A DNA stretch of 64,000 nt from Jiangella alba (lineage in GTDB: Bacteria; Actinomycetota; Actinomycetes; Jiangellales; Jiangellaceae), in contig NZ_FNUC01000004.1 of assembly GCF_900106035.1 (NCBI RefSeq), positions 1,860,001-1,924,000 of the forward strand, read 5' to 3'. Of this stretch, positions 24,897 through 34,800 are shown in pieces. How positions within the stretch are numbered: the stretch's first letter is position 1; each line of letters starts with the position of its first letter. Under the pieces are notes generated by a model. The model saw only the letters and a list, made by a program, of their open reading frames with translations, did no database searches and had not been told where the DNA came from. The translations under genes were made by a program, and so were the position numbers.

Positions 24897-25760
24897 TCAC
24901 TTGACCGCCCCGGCGGTCAACCCCGCCACCAGTCTCTTCTCGATCAGCGCGAACAGCACGACCACCGGCACGATACCGACGATCGACACCCCGAACACAT
25001 ACTGCCAGGCCGACTCGTACTGCCCGACGAACTTGGTCAACGCGACGGACAGCGGCTGGTTCTCGGCCGTGGTCAGGATGACGAGGCTGGCGGCGAACTC
25101 GTTCCAGCAGGCGACGAACGTGAAGATGATCGCGGTGACCACACCGGGCCACACCAGCGGCATCGTCACCCGGCGCAGGATCTGCAGCCGCGACGCGCCG
25201 TCGAGCGCGGCCGCCTCGTCCAGCTCGCGCGGGATGGCGGCGAAGAAGCTGTGCATGATCCACACCGCGAACGACAGGTTGAACGCGCTGTTGACCAGGA
25301 TCATCGCCAGCCAGGTGTCGTTGATGCCGAGCGTGACGAACTGCCGGAACAGCCCGGTGGCCAGCACCGTCGGCTGCAGCATCTGCGTCACCAGCACGAG
25401 CAGCAGGAACACCAGCCGGCCCGGGAACCGGTACCGCGCCGTGTAGTACGCGGCCGGCGCGGCCACCACCAGCACCAGCAGCGTCGCACACACCGAGATG
25501 ACGATCGTCGAGACGAGGTTGTACGGCAGCGGCGTCTCCGGCGTCGACCACATGTCGACGTAGTTCGACGGCAGCCATTCCTCGGGCAGGTACGTCGGCG
25601 GCACCCGCAGGATCTCCGACCGCGACTTGAACGACCCGATCAGCATGATCAGGTACGGCAGGACGAAGACCAGCGCGATGAGGGCGCCGGCGACGGCCAT
25701 CAGGGTCCGGCGCGGGCTCCGGGCGCTGTGCGGGCCTCGGGTGCGGACGGCGGCGGCCAC
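24897..25760 (-). CDS. Carbohydrate ABC transporter permease (MalG-type)
   Basis: 287 aa with six transmembrane helices and the inner-membrane-component signature EAAALDGASRLQILRRV, where the ATPase docks. MalG-like CUT1 permease. It starts 3 bp after the MalF-type permease and precedes the DeoR gene. No ATPase gene is present, as is usual for CUT1 systems in actinomycetes that share MsiK. Confidence 0.9.
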   Translation of the reverse strand: MAAAVRTRGPHSARSPRRTLMAVAGALIALVFVLPYLIMLIGSFKSRSEILRVPPTYLPEEWLPSNYVDMWSTPETPLPYNLVSTIVISVCATLLVLVVAAPAAYYTARYRFPGRLVFLLLVLVTQMLQPTVLATGLFRQFVTLGINDTWLAMILVNSAFNLSFAVWIMHSFFAAIPRELDEAAALDGASRLQILRRVTMPLVWPGVVTAIIFTFVACWNEFAASLVILTTAENQPLSVALTKFVGQYESAWQYVFGVSIVGIVPVVVLFALIEKRLVAGLTAGAVK

Positions 25761-25763
25761 GGC

Positions 25764-26699
25764 TCAGTCCTCCCTCATCGGCTTGACGACCTTCAGGTAC
25801 ACGAGGATCACGGCGAGCACGATGAGGAAGTTGACGATGCTCAGCGCGCTGGCGGTGTCGATCTGCCGGTCGGCCCGGATGAACTTGAAGATCAGCGTGG
25901 TCGTGGTGTCGGCGTTGTAGCCGGGGATCGACCCGGTGATGACCTGCAGGATCGGCAGTGAGTTGAACACGTTGATGATGTTGATGATGGTGGCGACGGC
26001 GAGCGCGGGACGCAGCAGCGGCAGGATGATCCGCCGGTACGTCGCCCACGGCCCGGCGCCGTCCATGGCCGCGGCCTCGCGCACGTCCGACGGGATCGTC
26101 TGCAACCCGGCCAGCAGCGTGTACGTGGTGAACGGCAGCGACACGAACACCGCGATGCCCATGGCCGTCAGGAACGCCGGGACCGCGTTGCGGGTGAACC
26201 CGTACGGCTGGTCCAGCAGCCCGACGTCGACGAGGAACGCGTTGATGATGCCGTAGAACGGGTCCAGCCCGTAGTAGACGACGGTGGTGGTCATGACGAC
26301 GCTGGCCGCCCACGGGATGATGATCGCGAGCCGGACGAAGCGCCGTCCCGGGAACGCCTTGTCCAGGAACTGCGCCAGCCCCAGCGACAGCAGCACCGTC
26401 ACCACCACCACGCCGACCACCCAGACGACGGTGTTCAGCAGCACCCGCGGCAGCGCGGTGAACTCCAGCAGCCGCGAGTAGTTGTCCAGCCCGGCCGGCC
26501 CGTTGTCGATGCCGAACTGGCTCAGGTCGCGAAACGACGTCCACGCCATGTAGCCGGCCGGGAAGAACACCACGCCGGCGACGAGCAGCAGCGTCGGCCC
26601 GAGCCAGGGCAGGGCGCGGGCCGTCGCGGCCCAGCGGGAGCGGCCGCCCCGCGCCCGGTCGGAGGACCGGGTCGCGGGGCGGGTCGCGGTGGTCGTCAT
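25764..26699 (-). CDS. Carbohydrate ABC transporter permease (MalF-type)
   Basis: 311 aa with six predicted membrane helices after a basic N-terminus. The signature EAAAMDGAGPWATYRRI is present. MalF-like CUT1 permease, partner of the next gene. Its ATG overlaps the stop of the solute-binding protein gene (ATGA). By context it imports an amino sugar or a short GalNAc-containing glycan. Confidence 0.9.
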   Translation of the reverse strand: MTTTATRPATRSSDRARGGRSRWAATARALPWLGPTLLLVAGVVFFPAGYMAWTSFRDLSQFGIDNGPAGLDNYSRLLEFTALPRVLLNTVVWVVGVVVVTVLLSLGLAQFLDKAFPGRRFVRLAIIIPWAASVVMTTTVVYYGLDPFYGIINAFLVDVGLLDQPYGFTRNAVPAFLTAMGIAVFVSLPFTTYTLLAGLQTIPSDVREAAAMDGAGPWATYRRIILPLLRPALAVATIINIINVFNSLPILQVITGSIPGYNADTTTTLIFKFIRADRQIDTASALSIVNFLIVLAVILVYLKVVKPMRED

Positions 26700-27946
26700 G
26701 CGTTGTCGGCGCTGGCCTGGATCTGCTGCAGCACGGACGCGGCGTCCTGGGTCTGGATCTGGCCGACCAGGCTCTGCAGCGCGCCCTGCGTGGCCGCCCA
26801 CGCCTCGTTGGTGCTCGGGTAGAACTGCGCGTCGGGCAGCAGCGCGAGGAAGTCGGCGAAGCGCTCCGCGTTGGCGGTGCCCTCGGCGCCGGACTTCGTG
26901 GTGGGCAGGAAGCCCTCGGTGTCGACGAAGCTCAGGTACACGTCGGTGCTGAAGAAGTGGTCGAGGAAGGCCGTGATGGCCTCCTGCTTGTCGTCGTCGT
27001 TGCGGAACGCCATCAGGTGGTCGGCCACGCCGAGCGTCACCGGCGAGCCGTCCTGCGTGGGCACCGGAGCGATGCCGTAGTTGAGCTCCGGGTTGCGCTC
27101 CTCGATCTGCCCGATGGTCGGCGGCAGGCCGACGGCCATCGCGATGCTGCCCTGGATGAACACGTCGAGCATCGGGGTGCGGTCGGTGGCGCCCGGGTCG
27201 GGCTGGGTGGCGCCGGCGTCGATCAGCTGCTTCATGAACTCGACGGCAGCGAGGTTCTCCGGGGTGTCGACGGTGATGGCGTCGCCGTCGGTCCACGTCC
27301 CGCCGCCGCCGAAGGTCCAGATCGACGTCTCGGCCTGCGCCTCCTCGCTGCCCAGCGGCATGCCGTAGCCGAATACGCCGGTGCCCAGCCCGGCGATGGC
27401 GGTGCCGGCGGCCAGGAGGTCGTCCCAGGTGGCCGGCGGCTCGGTGATGCCGGCCTGGGCGAGCACGTCCTCGTTGTAGAACAGCGCCCGCGCCGACGCG
27501 ATCATCGGCAGGCCGTAGACGGTGCCGTCGAGGGAGGCGTTCTCGACGAACGACTCCTGGAAGTCGCCGAAGGTGTCCTCGGAGACGACCTCGTCGGCCG
27601 CGTACAGCAGGTCGTCCTTGGCGAAGCCGCTGAACGCGTCGATGTTCAGGATGTCGGGCGCCTCACCGGCCTGCACCTTGGTGCGGATGACGTCGTTGAT
27701 GTTGTCCCACGACTGCACCTCGAGGTTCACGGTGACGTCGGGGTTCGCGTCCTCGAACGAGGCGATGATCTCTTCCCACAGCGCCGTGGTGCCGTCGCTG
27801 TACTGGGGGACGAGCAGGTCGAGCGTGGTCGAGCCGCCGCTCGCGGACCCGCCGCCACCGCCGTCGTCGTCACCACCGAACCCGCACGCCGTGAGCACCA
27901 GGCCCGCCGCCACCGCCGTCGCCGTCAACGACACCAGTCGTCTCAT
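26696..27946 (-). CDS. Sugar ABC transporter solute-binding lipoprotein
   Basis: 416 aa. A type II signal peptide ends in the lipobox LTAC (Cys ~21), followed by a Gly/Asp-rich linker and an SBP_bac_1 fold (FEDANPDVTVNLEVQSWD, GLPMIASARALFYNEDVL). ATG at 27946 has GGAGGG 8 bp upstream. It is the first gene of the importer operon, divergent from agaS across a 241-bp regulatory region. The likely ligand is GalNAc or a GalNAc-containing sugar, inferred from the enzymes nearby. Confidence 0.9.
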   Translation of the reverse strand: MRRLVSLTATAVAAGLVLTACGFGGDDDGGGGGSASGGSTTLDLLVPQYSDGTTALWEEIIASFEDANPDVTVNLEVQSWDNINDVIRTKVQAGEAPDILNIDAFSGFAKDDLLYAADEVVSEDTFGDFQESFVENASLDGTVYGLPMIASARALFYNEDVLAQAGITEPPATWDDLLAAGTAIAGLGTGVFGYGMPLGSEEAQAETSIWTFGGGGTWTDGDAITVDTPENLAAVEFMKQLIDAGATQPDPGATDRTPMLDVFIQGSIAMAVGLPPTIGQIEERNPELNYGIAPVPTQDGSPVTLGVADHLMAFRNDDDKQEAITAFLDHFFSTDVYLSFVDTEGFLPTTKSGAEGTANAERFADFLALLPDAQFYPSTNEAWAATQGALQSLVGQIQTQDAASVLQQIQASADNA

Positions 27947-27976
27947 GTCCCGCCCTCCAGGTCCGCTCACTGCGAT

Positions 27977-28016
27977 GATTGTTTGTATGCGTTTCATGCA
28001 CGTTTCGCGCACAATC
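27977..28016. promoter_or_regulatory. Candidate DeoR operator between importer and agaS operons
   Basis: GATTGT and ACAATC (27977-27982, 28011-28016) form an inverted repeat. Between and overlapping them GTTT-type repeats occur three times at 27981, 27991 and 28002 (GTTTGTATGC, GTTTCATGCA, GTTTCGCGCA), spaced by about one helical turn. TTTC-type direct repeats are typical of DeoR/AgaR-family sites. It lies 31-70 bp upstream of the binding-protein start and could control both directions. Confidence 0.5.
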
Positions 28017-28187
28017 TGTCGATGCGGGTACCCATCGTGGCGGCCGGGAGAAACGCTGTCAACAGGTCGTGACTGGACCGCAACCTTGATCGTATGTGAC
28101 GGGGCACGACTGAGTCTGCTCGATTAGTGGATGATTCGATCGATATGATGCAGACGATCCGGGCCGCGCGAGAGGGGACACACATCG

Positions 28188-29081
28188 ATGAGCGAACACG
28201 TCAGGGCGGAGATCGCCAGTCAGCCGGCCTGCTGGGTCCGCGCCGCCGACCTGCTCGACGACGCCGGCCGGGCGCTCCCGGCGGCGGGTGAGCGGGTCGC
28301 CGTCGTGGGCTGCGGCACGTCGTGGTTCGTGGCCATGGCCTACGCGGCGCTGCGCGAGCAGGCCGGGCTGGGTGAGACCGACGCGTTCGCCGCGTCCGAG
28401 GCGCCGACCGGCCGCGGCTACGACAGCGTCGTCGCCATCACCCGGTCGGGCACGACGACCGAGGTGCTCGACCTGCTGGCGACGGTCGCCGCCAGGCCCG
28501 GCGCGCCGCGCACCGTGGCGCTGACCGCCACCGCCGGCTCACCGGTGACCGAGGCGGCCGGGCAGTCGGTCGTGCTCGACTTCGCCGACGAGCGCGCGGT
28601 CGTGCAGACCCGGTTCGCCACCAGCACGCTGGCGCTGCTGCGTGCGCACCTCGGCGACGACCTCGGGCCGGTGGCCGCTGACGCGGAGAAGGCGCTGGCC
28701 GAGCCGCTCGACGACCTCGTCGGGGCCGAGCAGGCGACGTTCGTCGGACGCGGCTGGACCGTCGGGCTGGCGCACGAGGCGGCGCTGAAGCTGCGCGAGT
28801 CGGCGCAGTTCTGGGCCGAGGCGTACCCCGCCATGGACTACCGCCACGGCCCCATCTCCATCGCCCAGCCGGGGCGGCTGGTGTGGTCGTTCGGGCCGCC
28901 GCCGGACGGGCTGGCCGACGAGGTCGCCGCCACCGGCGCGACGTTCGTCACCAGCGAGCTCGATCCGCTGGCGCAGCTGGTGGTGGCGCAGCGGCTCGCG
29001 GTCGCGCTGGCCGAGGCGCGCGGTCTCGACGCCGACCGGCCGCGGCACCTCACCCGCTCCGTCGTGCTGCCGGGCGGCTGA
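28188..29081 (+). CDS. agaS: SIS-domain sugar isomerase/deaminase, AgaS-like
   Basis: 297 aa with tandem SIS folds: VAVVGCGTSWFVAMAY, ITRSGTTTEVLDL, and HEAALKLRESAQFWAEAYPA followed by RHGP. These match the isomerase half of GlmS and AgaS, which converts galactosamine-6-phosphate to tagatose-6-phosphate with loss of ammonia. Glucosamine-6-phosphate is the alternative substrate. The neighbouring PfkB kinase and class II aldolase favour the tagatose route. First gene of a four-gene operon; the next gene starts one base after its stop. Confidence 0.85.
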   Translation: MSEHVRAEIASQPACWVRAADLLDDAGRALPAAGERVAVVGCGTSWFVAMAYAALREQAGLGETDAFAASEAPTGRGYDSVVAITRSGTTTEVLDLLATVAARPGAPRTVALTATAGSPVTEAAGQSVVLDFADERAVVQTRFATSTLALLRAHLGDDLGPVAADAEKALAEPLDDLVGAEQATFVGRGWTVGLAHEAALKLRESAQFWAEAYPAMDYRHGPISIAQPGRLVWSFGPPPDGLADEVAATGATFVTSELDPLAQLVVAQRLAVALAEARGLDADRPRHLTRSVVLPGG

Positions 29082-29082
29082 G

Positions 29083-29991
29083 ATGACGGGCTCCGGCGCC
29101 GGGCCGGTGGTCGCCGTCGACGTCGGCGGCACCTCGATCAAGGCCGGTGTGCTCGGCGCCTCCGGCCGGCTGTCCGACGTCGACCGCACCGCCACGCCGG
29201 CGGCCGGGTCCGACGGCGCGGCGGTGCTGGACGCCGTCGAGGCGATCGTCCGGCGCCTCGCCGGCGGCGCGCGGCCGGCCGCCGTGGGCGTCGTCGTGCC
29301 GGGCATCGTCGACGACGCCACCGGGGTCGCGGTGCACGCCGAGAACCTCGGCTGGGCGGACGTGCCGCTGCGCGACCTGCTGGCGAAGCGGCTGGGCTGT
29401 CCGGTCGCGGTCGGCCACGACGTGCGGGCGGGCGGGTTGGCCGAGCACCGGGCCGGCGCGCTGCGCGGGGCGTCGGACGGCGTGTTCCTGCCGGTCGGGA
29501 CGGGCATCGCGGCGGCGCTGATCCTCGACGGCCGGGTGTACGCGGCCGACGGCTACGCCGGCGAGATCGGCCACGTGTCCGTCGGACACGACCTGCCGTG
29601 CGCGTGCGGCGGGCGCGGCTGCCTCGAGGCCATCGCGTCGGCCGCCGCCGTGGCCCGCCGCTACGCCGCCGCCACCGGCACCACCGTCGCCGGCAGCCGC
29701 GACGTCGCCGACCTGGTCCGCCGCGGCGACCCCGCCGCCGTCGCCGTCTGGGACGACGCGCTGGACGCGCTGGCCTACGGGCTGTCGATGCTCACCGGCC
29801 TGCTGGCGCCGTCGGTGGTGGCGATCGGCGGCGGGCTGGGGGAGTCGGCCGACCTCGTGCTGCGTCCGCTGGCCGGCCGGCTGGCCGCGCGGCTGACCTT
29901 CCAGCGTCCGCCCCGCATCGTCGCCGCGGAACTGGGTGACCGGGCCGGGTGCGTCGGCGCCGGACTGCTGGCGCGGGAGCTGGTCGCGTGA
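29083..29991 (+). CDS. ROK-family sugar kinase (candidate GalNAc kinase)
   Basis: 302 aa. An N-terminal phosphate-binding DVGGTSIKAGV, EIGHVSVGHD, and the zinc motif CACGGRGCLE that defines ROK proteins. No N-terminal HTH, so it is a kinase rather than a repressor. By context it phosphorylates imported GalNAc (AgaK-like). Strictly, ROK kinases for GlcNAc, glucose or ManNAc look the same. One base separates its ATG from the agaS stop, and its stop overlaps the PfkB gene start. Confidence 0.87.
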   Translation: MTGSGAGPVVAVDVGGTSIKAGVLGASGRLSDVDRTATPAAGSDGAAVLDAVEAIVRRLAGGARPAAVGVVVPGIVDDATGVAVHAENLGWADVPLRDLLAKRLGCPVAVGHDVRAGGLAEHRAGALRGASDGVFLPVGTGIAAALILDGRVYAADGYAGEIGHVSVGHDLPCACGGRGCLEAIASAAAVARRYAAATGTTVAGSRDVADLVRRGDPAAVAVWDDALDALAYGLSMLTGLLAPSVVAIGGGLGESADLVLRPLAGRLAARLTFQRPPRIVAAELGDRAGCVGAGLLARELVA

Positions 29992-30911
29992 CCCGGGTCG
30001 TCTGCGTCACGCCGAACCCGGCGGTCGACGTGACGTACCGGGTGCCGGTGGTCGAGCCCGGCGCCAGTCACCGCGTCGCCGACGTGCTGGAACGGCCCGG
30101 CGGCAAGGGCGTCAACGTCGCCCGGGTGCTGCAGGCGCTCGGCGTCCCCGCGGACGTGGTCGCGCCGCTGGGCGGGCCGGGCGGGCACTGGCTGGCCGGC
30201 GCGCTGGCCGAGGGCGGGCTCGCGGTGCGGGCGGTCCCCGTCGCCGCCGCGACCCGCCGCACCGTCACCGTCGTCGACGACTCCGGTGCGGCCACCGCGT
30301 TCAACGAGCCCGGCCGCCCGCTGTCCGCCGCGGAGTGGGCCTCCGTCGTCGCGGCCGTGACCGAGGAAGTGCGCGGCGCGGACGCGCTGGTGGTGTCCGG
30401 CAGCCTGCCCGCCGGCGCGCCGGACGACCTGCTGCCGCGGCTCATCTCGGCCGCTCGTGCCGCCGGCGTCCCCGCCGTCGCCGACACTTCCGGGCCGGCC
30501 CTGCTGTCCGCGGCCGGGGCCGGCCCGGCGCTGCTCAAGCCCAACGCCGAGGAACTGGCCGCCGCCGTCCCCGGGCTCGAACCCGCCGACGCCGCCCGGC
30601 GGCTGCTCGCGCTCGGCGCCGGCCACGTGGTCGTCTCGCAGGGCGCCGACGGCCTGCTCGGGCTGACGGGCGACGGCGCGGCCTGGCGGGTCGCGGCGGT
30701 CCCCGGCGTCGGCGGCAACCCGACCGGCGCCGGCGACGCCACCGTCGCCGCGCTGGTCCGCGGCCTGGTCACCGGTGCGCCTTGGCCCGACGTCCTCGCC
30801 GATGCCGCCGCGCTGGGGGCGGCGGCGGTGCTCGAAGCGGCCGCCGGCGAGGTCGACCTCGCCGCCTACGCACGGTTCCTGCCCACGTTGAACACGGAGC
30901 GACTCGCATGA
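29988..30911 (+). CDS. PfkB-family tagatose-6-phosphate/1-phosphofructokinase
   Basis: 307 aa. Motifs: TPNPAVDVTY at the N-terminus, PGGKGVNVARVL (substrate and oxyanion region), and NPTGAGDATVAAL with the catalytic Asp. This is the LacC/FruK branch, acting on tagatose-6-P or fructose-1-P. Between an AgaS-like enzyme and a class II aldolase, tagatose-6-P is the likely substrate. GTG at 29988 overlaps the ROK stop (GTGA); its own stop overlaps the aldolase ATG. Confidence 0.87.
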   Translation: MTRVVCVTPNPAVDVTYRVPVVEPGASHRVADVLERPGGKGVNVARVLQALGVPADVVAPLGGPGGHWLAGALAEGGLAVRAVPVAAATRRTVTVVDDSGAATAFNEPGRPLSAAEWASVVAAVTEEVRGADALVVSGSLPAGAPDDLLPRLISAARAAGVPAVADTSGPALLSAAGAGPALLKPNAEELAAAVPGLEPADAARRLLALGAGHVVVSQGADGLLGLTGDGAAWRVAAVPGVGGNPTGAGDATVAALVRGLVTGAPWPDVLADAAALGAAAVLEAAAGEVDLAAYARFLPTLNTERLA

Positions 30912-31747
30912 CGCTGACCCCGATGCCCACCCTCCTCGCCGCGGCCGCCGCCCGCTCCGGCGGCGTCGGCGCGTTCAACGTGATCCTGCTCGAGCACGCC
31001 GAAGGGCTGGTCGCCGGCGCGGAACAGGCCGGCGCGCCCGTCGTGCTGCAGATCAGCGAGAACTGCGTGCGCTACCACGGCGCCCTGGCCCCGATCGCCG
31101 CCGCGACGCTGGCCGTCGCCGAGGCCGCGGCCGTCCCCGTCGTCGTGCACCTGGACCACGCCGAGAACCCCGAGCTCGTCCACGAGGCGGTGCGGCTCGG
31201 CGTCGGCAGCGTCATGTTCGACGCGTCGAAGCTGCCGTACGACGACAACGTCGCCGCCACGCGCGCCGTCGTCGAGCACTGCCACGCCCACGGCGTCGCC
31301 GTCGAGGCCGAGCTGGGCGAGGTGGGCGGCAAGGACGGCGTGCACGCGCCCGGCGCGCGCACCGACCCCGCCGAGGCGGCCGCGTTCGCCGCCGCGACCG
31401 GCGTCGACGCCCTCGCCGTCGCCGTCGGCACCTCGCACGCCATGCGCACCCGCGACGCCGTCGTCGACCACGAGCTGATCGCGAAGCTGCGCGCCGCGGT
31501 GCCCGTCCCGCTGGTGCTGCACGGCTCGTCGGGCGTGCCCGACGCCGAGCTGACCAGGGCGGTCGAGGCGGGGATGACGAAGGTGAACATCTCCACCCAC
31601 CTCAACGCGGTGTTCACCGGTGCGGTCCGGGATCGGCTGGCCGGTGACCCGGACCTGGTCGACCCGCGCCGCTACGTCGCCGCCGGGCGGGAGGCGCTGG
31701 CGGCCGAGACGGCCCGGCTGCTGGGGGTGCTGCGGGCCGGCCGATGA
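30908..31747 (+). CDS. Class II tagatose/fructose-bisphosphate aldolase (KbaY/GatY-like)
   Basis: 279 aa. Zinc and catalytic motifs: VHLDHAENPE, VEAELGEVGG, VGTSHAMRT and LVLHGSSGVPD. It cleaves tagatose- or fructose-1,6-bisphosphate to DHAP and glyceraldehyde-3-phosphate, completing the amino-sugar route. Last gene of the agaS operon by spacing; ATGA overlap with the kinase. About 80 bp separate it from the GH89-like gene. Confidence 0.88.
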   Translation: MTLTPMPTLLAAAAARSGGVGAFNVILLEHAEGLVAGAEQAGAPVVLQISENCVRYHGALAPIAAATLAVAEAAAVPVVVHLDHAENPELVHEAVRLGVGSVMFDASKLPYDDNVAATRAVVEHCHAHGVAVEAELGEVGGKDGVHAPGARTDPAEAAAFAAATGVDALAVAVGTSHAMRTRDAVVDHELIAKLRAAVPVPLVLHGSSGVPDAELTRAVEAGMTKVNISTHLNAVFTGAVRDRLAGDPDLVDPRRYVAAGREALAAETARLLGVLRAGR

Positions 31748-31826
31748 CCGGACGGCCCTTGGCATAGTGCGTGAATCTGGCTATTCTCCGGGCAATTCGA
31801 TCACAATCGATCGCTAGGGGTAGCCG

Positions 31827-34800
31827 ATGGCCCTCCGTCCAGCCCGCTTCGTGGTCATCCTCGCTCTGGTTGCGGCGGCGTTCCCGGCCGCGGCCGTGCC
31901 GTCGTCGGGCACCGAGCCGGAGGGGTACCGGGCCGCGGACTGGAGCGTGCGGCCGGCCGTCGAGGCGGCCCGGCGGCTGCTGCCCGACCACGCCCGCCGC
32001 ATCCGGTTCGTCGCCGAGCAGCCCGGACCGGACGGCGCCGACCACTACCGCGTCGGCGCCCGCAACGGCCGGGTCGAGATCGGCGGCACCAGCCCGGCGG
32101 TGCTGCTGACCGGCCTGAACGCCTACCTCGGCGAGGTCGCCGACGCGAACGTCTCGTGGACCGGTGAGCAGCTGGACCTGCCCGCCCGGCTGCCGCTGCC
32201 CGGCGACGAGATCGTCCGCCCGGCCACCGTCACGCACCGGTTCGCGCTCAACGACACCGACGACGGCTACACCGGGCCGTACCGCGACTGGGCCGACTGG
32301 GAGCGGCTGATCGACGTGCTCGCGCTGCACGGTGTCAACGAGGTGTTCGTGCCGGTCGGCGCCGAGGCGGTGTACTACGACACGTTCCAGCGCTTCGGCT
32401 ACACCGCCGACGAGCTGCGCGGCTGGATCCCGCCGCCGGCGCACCAGCCGTGGTGGCTGTTGCAGAACATGTGCTGCTTCCCGAGCCCGGTCTCGGCGGC
32501 GCTGATCGAGGAGCGGGCCGAGCTGGGCCGGCGCATCGCCGACCGGCTGCGCGACCTGGGCATGACGCCGGTGCTGCCGGGCTACTTCGGGACGGTGCCG
32601 GCCGGCTTCGCGGCGCGCAACCCGGGCGCGAACGTGGTGCCGCAGGGCGACTGGGTCGGGTTCGAGCGGCCCGGCTGGCTCGACCCCACCGGCGCACACT
32701 TCCCGCAGGTCGCGGCGGAGTTCTACCGCAGCTCGCGGGCCCGGTTCGGCGACTCCGCGATGTACAAGATGGACCTGCTGCACGAGGGCGGCGTCGCCGG
32801 CGACGTCGACGTGGCCGCGGCCAGCGTCGCGGTCGAGGACGCGCTGCAGGCGGCGCGGCCGGGCGCGATCTGGGCGATCCTCGGCTGGCAGAACAACCCG
32901 CGGCCCGAGACGCTGGCCGCCGTCGACCGGTCGAAGATGCTGATCGTCGACGGGCTGTCCGACCGCTACGACGGGCTGGACCGCGACGCGTCGTGGCAGG
33001 GCACGCCGTACGCGTTCGGGTCGATCTGGAACTTCGGCGGGCACACCACGATGGGCGCCAACGCCGGCGTCTGGAACGAGCGGTTCTTCGACTGGCGCGA
33101 CCGTGCGGGGAGCGCCCTCGACGGCATCGCCGTGCTGCCCGAGGCGGGCGCCAGCAACCCCGCCGCCCTCGACCTGCTGACGTCGCTGGCCTGGCGCGAC
33201 AGGCCGGTCGACCTCGACGCGTGGTTCGCGGACTGGGCCGACCGGCGCTACGGCGGGCCGTCGCCGTCCGCGCGGGCGGCGTGGCAGACGCTCGGCCGCA
33301 CGGCGTACGCGATGCCGTCGGGCACCTGGTCGGAGGCGCAGGACGGGCTGTTCGGCGCCGAGCCCAGCCTCACCGCCGACCGTGCCGCCGAGTGGTCGCC
33401 GGCCGCCCTGCGGTACGACGCGGCGGCGTTCGCGGCCGCGCTGCCGGCGCTGCTGGACGTGCCGCCGGCGCTGCGGTCGTCGTCGGCGTACGCGTACGAC
33501 CTCGCCGACGTCGCGCGGCAGGCGGTGGCGAACCGCAGCCGGCTGCTGCTGCCTTCGGTGCGGGCCGCGTACGAGTCCGGTGACCTCGCCGCGTTCCGCG
33601 AGCTGGCCGACGAGTGGATGACGCTGCTGGCGCTGGTCGACGAGGTCGCGGCCACCAACCCGGACTGGCTGCTCGGCCGCTGGCTGGCCGACGCGCGGTC
33701 GTGGGGCGCCGACGCGGCCGAGGCGGACCGGCTGGAGCACGACGCGCGGACGCTGCTGTCGGTCTGGGGGACGCGATCCGGCGCACAGGCCGGGCTGACG
33801 GACTACGCCAATCGCGAGTGGTCCGGCCTGGTGTCGACGTACTACGCGCCGCGCTGGCGGGCGTACTTCTCCTCGCTGGAGGCGGCGCTGGTCTCGGGCA
33901 CCGCGCCGGCGCCGATCGACTGGTACGCCGTCGGCGCGGCGTGGGCCGCACGCACCGACCCGCTGCCGGTGACGCCGTCGGGGGACGTGCACGAGGTGGC
34001 CGGGCGGGTGCTGGAGCACCTGACGGACCACCCGCTCGCGCTGGCCGCGTCGTCGTCGGCGTCGCGGCCCGTGGTGACGCCGTCGGAGCCGGCCCGGGTG
34101 GTCGTCACGGTGACGAACCCGAACGAGTTCGCCACCGCGGCGAACGTCGCCGTCGAGGTCGTGACGCCGGCCGGCATGACCGCGACCCCGGTGGGCGACG
34201 TCCCGCCGCTGCCACCCGGCGGGTCGGCGCGGCTGGAGGTGGACGTCGCCCTGACGGCGCCGCCGGACGACCTGGTCGTACGCCTGCCGGTGCGGGTGAC
34301 GGCGGACGGCGTGCCCGCGGGCGGTGCGTCGGCCGGGTCGGTGCGGCTGCTCACGGACGACACCGTCGAGGCGCCGTACGCGTCGGTGTCGTTCAACGAC
34401 GCGACCTTCGGGCAGCAGGGCGACCGGTTCGCGATCGTCGGCGGTGGCGGCGACCTGTGGGGCGGCACGAACGAGTTCGGCGCCGTCTACCGCGACGGCG
34501 CACTGGCCGACGGCGGCTCCGTCAGCGCGACCGTCGTCGCGCAGGATCCGACCTGGCCGTGGGCCCGGGCCGGCCTGATCGCCCGCGACGACCTCGCCGT
34601 CCAGGGAACGGCCGGGTACGCCAACATCGCCGTCACGCCCGGCAACGGCTGCGTCTTCTCCTGGGACGCGAACGGGGACGGCCGGCTGGACTCGACCCGT
34701 CAGGCGCCGTCGTTCACCGTGCCCGTGCACCTGCGCCTGACCCGGCGCGGCTCGACGTTCGCCGGCGAGTGCAGCGCCGACGGCGTCACGTGGACGGAGG

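Noticed and set aside
31614-34730. 1038-codon open frame antisense to the GH89-like gene
   Set aside because: Low-complexity Arg/Gly/Val sequence; the + strand carries the signal peptide and catalytic motifs.
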